From Neodiprion pinetum (lineage: Eukaryota; Arthropoda; Insecta; Hymenoptera; Diprionidae): a stretch of DNA of 64,000 nt. Where the stretch lies: contig NC_060238.1 of assembly GCF_021155775.2 (NCBI RefSeq), positions 953,001-1,017,000 on the forward strand, written 5' to 3'. The position numbers and the translations under genes were made by a program. Positions 50,710 through 59,548 of the stretch are shown here, one piece after another (within the stretch, counting starts at the first letter, position 1; each line of letters opens with the position of its first letter). The notes under the pieces were generated by a model that worked only from the letters and a program-made list of their open reading frames with translations, was not told where the DNA came from and searched no databases.

Positions 50710-53700
50710 GTATGTATGCAACATACCTGACACAGATAGATAATAGATAATATATTTCTCACCTATGCACTGGAACGCGGACAAAAAGAGAAGAAATAAA
50801 ATGAAACAATGTAATTACTATTATTCTTTTTTTTTTTTTTTTATCAATATTTTTATCAATGAGACAAATTTAGACGATGGTGTCAGATTTGCGCTTTTGT
50901 GAAAATCGATCATTTCGAAGTTAGTAACGTTATCGTAACGATTCATGTTGAGGAATGAGCGTTATTTCACAATGTTTTTCAACTGTTTGAAATTCAGTAA
51001 TTGAACCGTAATAAAACGAGACATACTGATATTTAGCAATTTTAGTTCCTTAAAAATCATTGTTAAAATAAGAAAATAGTGGATACCTATGAATATATAC
51101 CTATATTATAGACACGGGTGGTGTGCGATTATACGGCAGGCACCGACAGGCACAAACTACTATATATAATATATCGTCTGGTGAAACATACGCGGTTTAA
51201 AATGCGTGCACGTGTGCCTGCACGCACGCATGCATCGCCATCAACATTTACGTATGTGGATGCGTGTGAGGAAAAACCCCGTCGCTTGATGGCAGAGACG
51301 ACTGCAATGAAACTATCGCAAGCTAGCTCTCTCTCTCTCTTTTTCTCTCGCGATGTCGGTTTTCCTGTACGGAATAACGAATCGGATGTATTATACATAT
51401 AGATACGTACCTACACCTACATATATACACAGCATTAATACTTGCGCATTTTATCATTTTGTGCCGCATATACACACAACTTCCTTTATCAGCTTCCGTC
51501 GTTGCCGTACTTTCTATCCTTTTTTTTTTTTTTTTTTTTGTCCCTCATATATTATTATATAATCTTTTTGCCGTCTTTCTTTTTGTTGAACTGCAAAAAG
51601 AGAGAGAAGGAGTAGGTTATATTAATCATTCTGAGAATTAATTTTAAAGTCAAGTTTTTATCAGAGATATTAAAGTTTTTTTTGTTTTCTTAAGGCCTAC
51701 ATAATCACTTCCGATCGTTTTCGGATAGACGCTTCTTTAGGTGTGTGTGTTGAATTATCTTGACTTCGATCGACCGGTCTTTGTTTCACTCAGAACTGAT
51801 TAGATTTTTGGTCTGATTGGTTCGGTAGTTTCTCAAGTTATTAGAATGAATGTATTAAAGAATAAAAATAAACGATCATATATTCGAGATGGATCGAAGG
51901 ATTTTTGTGACTTTGGTCTCGATCGTCGCGGTCCTTCTTAGTCCGGAATTGACTAAATTTTGGATGTCACTCGTCACGTAGTTTTCAAGTTATTTCAATA
52001 AAAATATCCGGGAAAGAAACAAAAGTTCTACGAATCAACGGGTTTTGATGATATTTAGTCTCAATGGAAGTGACTTTTTTTAGTTTTAATACTGACTATA
52101 AATTTTGAATTTCATTTGTCCAACAGTTTACAAGTTATTTGTGAATAACACAATTTAGAAAAAATCTTAATTACCATTTGTTGATGTTTTATGAGTTCGA
52201 AATGCATTCGAGCGAGAAGTTTATATGCTGGTTCATCAAAGTTAGCCAAATCACTGACAATGAGTTGCTTTTATTTCATTTTTTTTATTTTGCTTCACGC
52301 TGCCGCTTTGTGGATTTTTTTTTTCGTAATTTTTTGAAATCTGATAAGTAGACACAAATGATACGTAAAAAGAAATATGTAACCTCTTCTCAGGGTTATT
52401 TATTCTAAAGAGATAAAATTATAGCGAGAATTTGGGAGAACGATGATTAGGAGGAAATAAATGAAACTGAGTAAGCTTGATATAATTAGGCTGCTGAAGT
52501 TAGTAAGTAACGTAGGCGTGTAACTAAACATTTGGGGGGAAGTAACTATTTTGCTGTTTTATAGTGACTTTGAAATGGGTAAATTTTTATTAAAAATATG
52601 AAAACATGTTTTGCCATTATATTATAACTTACGCCAATTTCACGAAAGAATTCATTATTTTGTAATTTTAAAATTACTTTCAAGCACGAGTTGACTTTTG
52701 AAAAATACGAGTACGTTCGGTTTCGTATGATATCTTTAAATTTCAAACAATTTTCAATGTCGCGAAGTAAAGATTTTTTCTACACATGTGCATCGTTGTA
52801 ATAACGTTACACTGACTTCAATAACCCCAATATTTGAGTTTATTCAAATCGTTGTATTATATATATCCGTAACGAGAGAGGTGAGAAAAAGACGAGTTGA
52901 TGCAGATTGCGGAAGGTGGCAACGGTGGGGGAAAGGAGGGGGAGGAGCAGGTACGTTCCGTGCGTGCGTGCGTGCGTGCGTGCGTGCGTGTGTGTGTGTG
53001 TGTGTGGAAAATTCGAAAAGTTATTTTCGTCCACCACGAAATGCTTGGCTAGCGCGAACAGCGCGCGAATGGCGAGAAGAAGAGAGCGTCTTTATATATA
53101 CACGCACCTATGTGTATAATGTAAAACAACTTTGGTAGTCGGTGGTGGTGGTAGGTAAAAGCGTTGCGAGATCCTCGTCGTCGACGTCGTTGCCGCCGAT
53201 GTTGCTGCTGCGACGTCGTCGACGTCGACGGCGATTTTTGGCTACCTAGCCACGGTGTCGGGGGTTTCAGTTTTATAGAGGCAGGCGTCGACGGAAGACG
53301 GTAGTAGTTTGCTTTTAATAATATATCGTATACAAACACGTCACATCTCGAGGATATATAAGAGGAAAAAGAAAAGGAAGAAGAGGAGGAAGAGGAGGAA
53401 AACCGTCTCCGCTAATATAATCTAACTCACGGTTCCGTCGTTTTACGCCTCGCGGAATAATTCGCACGACGATAAAAACAAAAATAAAACAACGAACGAA
53501 CGATCTGTAATTTCTTTGATTTGAATTTTTGTTTTTCATTCTTGTATCAATTCGAAACTTCCTCATACAGTTACGAAAGTATTAAGCAATCTTTAGTCGG
53601 AAATAGTATTATCTTTACCGTTTCTTATTTTTTTTTCCCCCTCATTCTCTTCAATTTTTATCAATTCTACCATTGTGTTTTCTCATTGGCATTTATTGTC

Positions 53701-53843
53701 AGTTATTTATCAACGAATAGTTTTCTTTTTTATTTTTTCTCAACAAACTTCTATAATATACGTACACATATTGCAGAACGACGAAGATAATGTTATAGTA
53801 TTATAACAGTTGAAAGACACAAAAAGAAATTAAAAACGAATCG

Positions 53844-53874
<31 letters not shown>

Positions 53875-54049
53875 TTATTTATTTAATCGAATTTAACCTG
53901 AACAAAGAAAATAAAAAAATCGAACAAAATGGCCGCCATGGATCCGGTTGACATCGCAAATATTCTTGCTCAGGAACTCTTCTATCACCAGGTATAACAA
54001 CAATCATAAAATATGGACGATGATAAAGATTACGATGACGATAATGATT

Positions 54050-54116
<67 letters not shown>

Positions 54117-54982
54117 CTAGAATTTGAAACGAAATAACAAAGTGATACTAAAAATAAACGCGTAAACTCGGCACAAACAACATGCGTACATACGTTAACT
54201 AAATGCTCGACTAAATGCTATGAACGCAGGCAGATAGAGAAAGAGAGGGAGCAGGAAACTTTTGCATGATCGGTGAATTGCAAAAACAAAGATACTATGG
54301 TGCAAAACGAACGAGATTGAAAGAGGAGAGGAGAGGTGAGGAGTGGAGAGAACAGAAGAGTAGAGGTCTTAGTTTCTCCTTCGTTTCCGAGGCAGAAAAT
54401 TACTAGTGTATCGAAGGATGGATGTACATAATATATTTACCACGTATGCGCCAGTGTGTGTGTGTGTGCGTGTGTGTGTTTATTTATAGAGAGAGCGAGA
54501 GGAGAGAAACAGTTAGAGGGATATAAACGCATTTGCGAGACTTCTGCGGGGCTTTGCTTCTTCGACATCGTTTCCATCTCTGCAATGTTTGAAGGAGATT
54601 TTGAATCGGCATTTGGGTTACACTTTTTTTGTTTTCTCTTTTCCTCTCTCAAAAGGAATCGAGTGAAAAAATAAACGCTAATGAAGCGATTCTTCTTGGT
54701 ATTATTATGCGTGTCGAAAACGTTCTAAATATTTTCCGAATCTACAATTTGTACAACGCAATACTAATCGATACATAGAATTTAAATCCCTGACTTGTGA
54801 GCTAACAATGGGTAATTTTCGAAACATGATATTATGCATTGGTGAAGCAACAATTCGTCGTATATAATACCGCAGCTTGTTTCCAGGAGACGTTCAATTG
54901 AAATAACGTCAATGATAAATTTAACATCCGTATGCGATTATACGTATATATATATATAATATATTTAGTCTTCATATATATA

Positions 54983-55018
<36 letters not shown>

Positions 55019-56909
55019 TGTATGTATATGTATGCTTTTGGTTGATTGATAACTTATCTTTATACGTAATGCACGTATAAATTTTATATCTACATACTAT
55101 ATACATATATGTAATAAATAATAATAATGACAATAAGAATCAAGTGATGCGTGCATCACTGATATATTTATATATATACCTATGAATGCATTGTTGAAAT
55201 CATAATTGATTTTAAGAAAGAACAAAAAAAAATGAGGAAAGTGAGAATAGATGAAATACTTTATAGAAAATAAAATTAATTTTTTCCTTTTTTGATTGCA
55301 GCTCGTATCGCACGACGGTCTTCACAGCGGAGTACCGACAAGAACAACACCAACGCTGACACCTACAACGCTGCGCAGTATAGAGCAGTTTTTCGAACTC
55401 CCAAGCGAGTCTGCATCTCACAGCCGAGAGGCTGGATTTGTACCGCCTTTGGTAGAACCTTCGCAGCCAACCCCGGCGCAAACTCAAAACCCGGGTCTTC
55501 ATCACAATCATAATAACAACAACAACAACAACCTTAATCAGCAACAAGTAAACCCCAACGGGCTGCTTGTTCCTGTTGTCGATAATCAACAACAGTCTCC
55601 GACTCGGACGAGTAACAACCAGTCGCCGAATCAGCCGCAGCAGACCAGGCGCAACATGGGCGGAAGGAGACCTACTAGGACTGTCGGTATGAGTCCTGAA
55701 GAGGAGGAACGCAGACAGGTTAGACGTGAGAGGAACAAAATGGCAGCAGCCAGGTGCCGTAAGCGGAGGATGGATCACACCAATGCCCTTCTTGAGGTAA
55801 GAGCGACGCTGACTGTTTTCAAAAAAATTTCTATTGCGGTCGACGATGCGTTTTTTAAGTTACTTTTGTGTATCCACGCTTCTGAATATCCCAAGCAGAT
55901 TTTGGTTTCAATGGTATAAATTTACTCCTTGATGGTGACTCAACTTTTAAAGTTTGCTCAACTTTCTTTCTGTTTGTTTTTCCTGATTCGAAGACCACTG
56001 TGAATGTACATCTGTTTTTTTTTTACACACGAGAGTTTAACCCAATTCGAGCAAATCCTGAAAGAAAGATCCACACGTGGACTCTTCTCACTCTGCACAG
56101 ACAACTAGAGAAACGATTCAGTGGTTTTGCGTATGACTGATAAGACCGTGTGGTGAAATGAGTCAGTTTCCTACTTTGGAATGCGAATATATTACAGTTA
56201 TACAGACTGCATAGAGGCATCGATGACAAGTACGTGTATATCTATCAAAGCACGGAGAAAGAACAAAAGAATATAATGAAAACACACAATCTCACAGTCG
56301 TTTATCTTTTTGCTTCTATTTTAGGAAACCGAGGGCTTGGAGCAAAAAAAGCAGAACCTACAGGACGAGATAACGCAGCTTAGACAAGCCAAGGATGAAC
56401 TGGAGTTCATATTGGAAGCGCACAGGGCTGTTTGTCGTTTGAGAGCGACTTCGCCACCAGATGTAAAGCCGGATATAAAGCCGATCGAACTGCAACCTTC
56501 GCAGCAACAGCAACATCAACAGCAACAGCAACATCAACATCAACAACAACAGAGCAACAATGATTTTGCGGAGCCTATTTCTAGGGCAGCCATAGCGACC
56601 GGGAAGCCGAACAGACCGAATTCCCTACCGATATTCAACGAGGCTAAGGAGAGACCCGACACCTTGCAATTCAAGACTGTAGAAACACCGGCCTTTATGA
56701 AAACCGTGCCCGAAGTTGCCGGCGTGCCGATAACGACACCTTCCAGTGGCATACCATTCAATTTTGAGTCGTTGATGGAGGGAGGAACCGGACTTACGCC
56801 TGTTTCTACTCCCCTCATTCCGTCATGCTCTTCCCAACAGAGGAGCAACCTTTCCGCCGTCGATCTCAGTTCGCCTGACGCCAATCCACCAAAGTTGGTC
56901 AGCTTGTGA
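31283..56909 (+). CDS. kay: kayak (Fos), bZIP transcription factor, isoform A
   Basis: Exon 1A (31283-31429), common exon 2 (55302-55796) and exon 3 (56325-56909), all phase 0, give 408 residues. The 24-kb first intron holds two alternative first exons. Fos proteins heterodimerise with Jun and bind AP-1 sites in stress, wound-healing and developmental responses. Exon 1A encodes a Ser-rich start (ALYDSSSSVSTDSGASQSS) like vertebrate Fos. Exon 2 has LVSHDGLHSGVPTRTTPTLT, a poly-Asn/Gln stretch, then the basic region EERRQVRRERNKMAAARCRK (about residues 185-205) with the N-x-x-A-A-x-x-C/R signature. The zipper starts at the exon 2/3 junction (NALLE/ETEGLEQ…LQDEITQLRQAKDELEFILE). Exon 3 continues with EAHRAVC, a poly-Gln/His run and a Ser/Pro/Thr-rich tail ending in VSL. 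The intron between basic region and zipper is phase 0. No gene nested in the long intron was found. Confidence 0.93.
32493..32635. repeat. Long imperfect hairpin, about 60-bp arms
   Basis: GGGTTGAGATTTTGTAAATT at 32493 is answered by the reverse complement of AATTACAGAATCTCAACCCC near 32617-32635. Pairing continues inward through TTCACTTTTCACA, then CCC, CCATCC-AAG and ATTCTCAT, so most of the 143 bp folds on itself. It lies in the first kayak intron. It may be a small hairpin transposable element or a transcribed hairpin. Confidence 0.7.
33341..33551. mobile_element. Small inverted-repeat element, copy A
   Basis: Left end TGAAGTTAACCAACGTTAAC; the right end is its imperfect reverse complement (ACAGTAACGTTATTAACGTC). 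The inner right flank (TAAAGATTTTTCCTAAACAT and GCAT) is shared with copy D at about 52770. Non-autonomous; no coding. Confidence 0.6.
36890..37165 (+). promoter_or_regulatory. Putative kayak promoter B
   Basis: About 0.8 kb before the second kayak start codon. It holds a perfect TGACGTCA (36910-36917) only 7 bp from a CCAAT box (CCGCCAATC, core 36925-36929), a second half-CRE (GATGACGTGG at about 37057), pyrimidine-rich CTCCCCCCTCCTC, and a TATATAG at about 37138. The following 540 bp without open frame would be 5' UTR of exon 1B. Confidence 0.55.
37708..37902 (+). CDS. kay: kayak alternative first exon 1B
   Basis: ATG at 37708 and 65 codons to a GTGAGC donor in phase 0, the phase required by common exon 2 at 55302. 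Encodes MTQRVPSAGFYDVDTAIEDH and a Pro-rich MYPPPPSPPLNSNG segment; the resulting isoform would be 424 residues. Composition and donor are good, and invertebrate Fos genes are known to use alternative first exons. Confidence 0.82.
38041..38501. mobile_element. Non-autonomous element with about 19-bp terminal inverted repeats
   Basis: Left end GAACGAAGTTCCTTATCGCT; right end AGCGTAAGGAACTTCGTTC is its reverse complement with one missing base. The 460-bp interior contains a CT microsatellite and three imperfect copies of a unit with CAGCGyACrnCTATACTTyG. No target-site duplication is obvious and there is no transposase. The long frame across it is not a gene. Confidence 0.6.
41851..42721. promoter_or_regulatory. 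Cluster of three perfect CRE palindromes in the kayak intron
   Basis: TGACGTCA occurs at 41851-41858, 42511-42518 and 42714-42721. The surrounding blocks are richer in GC than the intron average and include pyrimidine tracts. This could be an internal enhancer or a further non-coding first exon of kayak. Confidence 0.5.
45051..45443. mobile_element. Mariner-like small inverted-repeat element, 393 bp
   Basis: Starts TA-CAGGGTAGTCAC and ends TGGCCACCCTG-TA. The ends are inverted repeats (CAGGGTrGyCA), and each is flanked by the TA dinucleotide expected of Tc1/mariner-type insertions. The interior has repeated TGGAAAA and CCTGGAAATGT phrases near both ends. No transposase is encoded. Confidence 0.6.
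45991..46200. mobile_element. Small inverted-repeat element, copy B
   Basis: Left end GATGAAGTTAGCAACGTTAC, right end GTCAACGTTGCTAACATCAG. The reverse complement of the right end matches the left end over about 33 bp. Same family as copies A, C and D. Confidence 0.7.
46803..46809. promoter_or_regulatory. AP-1 site TGAGTCA in a GC-rich intronic block
   Basis: Perfect AP-1 consensus inside a GC-rich stretch (46640-46890) that also has a CCAAT motif (GACCAATAACG) about 35 bp before it. It lies in the kayak intron and could be an autoregulatory enhancer. Confidence 0.35.
50916..51060. mobile_element. Small inverted-repeat element, copy C (right end truncated)
   Basis: Begins CGAAGTTAGTAACGTTATCG and its next 110 bp align by eye with copy B (GCGTTATTTCAC, TGAAATTcAGTAA, ACCGTrATAAA). 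The matching right terminus is not visible. Confidence 0.55.
51690..52150 (+). repeat. Diverged tandem repeat, about 150-bp period, three copies
   Basis: The phrase TTT-CAAGTTATT recurs at 51834, 51986 and 52131, each time preceded about 40-50 bp earlier by a GACTA/GATTA-AATTTTGG/TG phrase and a TCACTCG/TCATTTG-type stretch. The spacing of 152 and 145 bp fits a tandem array that has since diverged. It lies inside the kayak intron, with no open frame. Confidence 0.5.
52494..52825. mobile_element. Small inverted-repeat element, copy D
   Basis: Left end CTGAAGTTAGTAAGTAACG; right end GTAATAACGTTACACTGACT and TCA, its imperfect reverse complement. The inner right flank matches copy A for about 50 bp. 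Confidence 0.55.
52959..53006 (+). repeat. (TGCG)n-(TG)n microsatellite
   Basis: About seven TGCG units followed directly by about ten TG units. Intronic. Confidence 0.9.
53929..53991 (+). CDS. kay: kayak alternative first exon 1C
   Basis: ATG at 53929 in strong context (AAAATGGCCGCC). It gives 21 codons (MAAMDPVDIANILAQELFYH plus Gln) to a GTATAA donor in phase 0. The peptide resembles the (D/I)-IAN-IL-AQELF segment seen in insect Fos proteins just before the LVSHDG region of the next exon. The resulting isoform would be 380 residues. No credible splice acceptor precedes it, so it behaves as a first exon with AT-rich TATA-like sequence upstream. Confidence 0.8.
54050..54117 (+). repeat. (GAT)n microsatellite next to kayak exon 1C
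   Basis: About 22 uninterrupted GAT units, 58 bp after the exon 1C donor. Confidence 0.95.
54973..55033 (+). repeat. (TA)n-(TATG)n microsatellite
   Basis: A TA run passes into about ten TATG units. Intronic, about 270 bp before kayak common exon 2. Confidence 0.9.
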
Positions 56910-59548
56910 CGCCAGGACGACGACGATAACAACCAAAATGACGATCAGATTGACGACGAGGATTACACGTCGGATTACGATAACGACACCGAGTCACGAG
57001 AGGGTTGATCATTTTATAATAACGAAGATTTACTCTTCCCGTGATTTAATTTTATTTTATCGTGTGTGTTTCTTTTTTTTTTTCTCTTTTCTATCTTTTC
57101 TGAGAGTAGAATCGGATTTTAAATCGCGTTGCAAATGTTGGTCTGAAATATAATTCGGACAATGAAAGATTAATGAAGAAGAAGAAGAAGAAGAAGGTTT
57201 AGGGAAAAGTCGAGGAGAACGAGGCTTACTTTTTATCTCTGATTTCGATTTTTCATAACGTGTCTTAGGAATGAGAGAGAGGACTGAAGATATTAAGAAG
57301 CCGCTCAAAAATCTTGGCTTAATTTGTTACCCCCCCCATTCGATTTCTGTTTAATATACATACGATCGCATGTATTATTTTCTCCGACAAAGATAGATTG
57401 ATAGATAAATAAATGTCTAGACGAATAGATGAGTAGATAAATAAACGGAGAAAAAGAAAATTGCGCTCAAACCCAATTTCTGTCCGAATTTCGTATTTGT
57501 TGCGCTTATTCTAATTTTTTTTTTTTTTTTTATTGAGCCAAATGACAGTAGATACAGTTTTATTATCGCCGCGTATCCAGTAGCTTATCGTTTTGTTTAA
57601 TTTTTTGTTGAAATTGTAACATGGTACTTGAAAACACCATGTTTGAATCCAAATAAAATATATTTTTTTTAAAAGTAGATATCCGCCGTGTGATGGTATT
57701 TTTCGTAGGAAAAAATCTAAGGGAAACACGTGTTAATAAGCGAGTGATAATACGATAATATAATATAATATAATGATAATTGTAATTATTGAAAGATTTG
57801 AAACAAACTAGAGGTTAATAGTAATATTATTGTTAATGATAACAATAATGAACATTATAATATGTATCTAAGGTGTAAGTGAGGAAGAATGCTGAATTTT
57901 TATATTTTATGAAATATGTAATGTACATGTCCACATGTACAGATATTTTACACAATGTAATATACTAATATGTGTATATGTTTATGTATATGAGCAGGCA
58001 GGCGCGACGAAAGTTTTCAATAATGTATTAGTATTATGTATTATATAAATAATATAAACGCCTTTAAGCTCAAGCATTGGCCATCACCCTTGAATCTAGG
58101 TTAAAAAGGGAATGAACGAAAGTACGAAAATTTTTGTAAAAAACAAAAACAAGTGTGATGTAATATCGTTCTTTCCTCTTTGTCGATCATGCGAATTGTG
58201 TATAAACATCATTGCATTAAGTTGAATTATAATATGAGATATGCTCACGCTCATCCCTCAAAATTATTCCAATTTGTATACATATGGTATGTGTATAGAG
58301 AGAATGCCAATAATTTTGCGTAATATATAATTAAATATACGTTAATCTTATACTTATATATTCAGAATAGAACTCAACAGAACGAAAGAAGTGAAAAGAG
58401 AAACACATGACGTGTGTGAAATCGAAGAAGAAACTAGCTGATTGGGGCAAAGAGGAGGGTCGTGAACTTTTTCAAGCTCTACAGGTGCTGTAAAATAACT
58501 GCAATATGATAAGACTGCCATGCCTTGATCTATACTATACATAATATGTAAATTGAAAATTTATCTTGACATACAATATAAATCCAGATCTCTAAAGCGG
58601 TTCTTTTTTTTTTTTTTATTGATAATTTTTCTTCGATCATTCACCGTTCTGTTCTAAAGTTTCTCACAGTGTCTGCCAAAATGTGCAGAATATTTTAAGA
58701 GGGAAGAAAAAACGCTACCAGCAACCCGAACATGCCTCAATAAATATTTGTATGATAATAATAATAATAATAATAGTAATAATAATTATTATTATTGGAA
58801 ATGATGATTACATATTAATAATAGTAACGTTTAAAAGTAATCCCTCCATATATTAATATACTTGTGTACACACGATACCGTTTACGATTTGTATAAAGAT
58901 ATTTTGTGTAGAGAAGGAAGAGAAAACGTTTAAAAAAAGAAAAGAGGAAGAAGGAACGAATGAAACTTTCTTTGGATTTTTTGTTTTTTATTCAATAATA
59001 GTATGCTGATCACTTTTAGCAATATTGTGGTATTAATATATTTATGTCCTGATTGACAGGTCGTGTGCGAATTGTGGTCGGAAGTTTGGGAACTAGTAGT
59101 CCCGTTTTCCTTTTTTTCCCCTTTGCGATATTCTTTATTGTGCACAGTATTTTCAGATTGTATATTTTATATCTGGTATAAAATGTAGTTGTAATTGTAA
59201 TTTGTCTCCTCAACGTTCCACAATTTCACACGATCACAATGTGAGCGCATGCTTCACGAATTTTCTTGTATCCCCCGAATCACCTGTGTCTTTTGAAAGA
59301 AGAAAAGAAAAGAAAGAAAATTGTACACACCATTGACGATGCAATATATTTTTTGTTTAGCTCAGCGCGTTTGCAATGTATTATTTTCTTTGTCGTACTT
59401 TTCCACCTCATCCTTGTTAAATTTTCCTTAAATCTAAAGGGTGTATACAATTAACGATATTGTCATAAGCTTTCTTTATATTTATTTATTTATGTATGTT
59501 GCATAAGTTACTATTTACATAGAATTGATTTATTTGAACTATTCATTA
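56910..59548. other. kayak 3' UTR and space before the convergent GFM2 3' end
   Basis: No coding sequence. The strongest poly(A) signal is CCAAATAAAATATA (hexamer 57652-57657) followed by a T-rich element, giving a 0.75-kb 3' UTR; further hexamers (for example 58738) would allow longer forms. On the minus strand, GFM2 poly(A) signals (TTTATT on the plus strand) lie at about 59481-59490, so the two genes converge within about 1.8 kb. Confidence 0.5.
59481..59490 (-). terminator. Poly(A) signals of GFM2
   Basis: Overlapping TTTATTTATT on the plus strand reads as two AATAAA hexamers on the minus strand, about 60 bp past the GFM2 stop. Confidence 0.5.

Noticed and set aside
31430..53900. A gene nested in the kayak intron, as the phosphatase gene fig is in Drosophila
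   Set aside because: No frame in the intron shows PP2C motifs or any other recognisable protein.
55212..55778. A 188-codon frame on the minus strand
   Set aside because: It is the exact antisense of kayak common exon 2; its sequence pattern follows the bZIP codons on the other strand.
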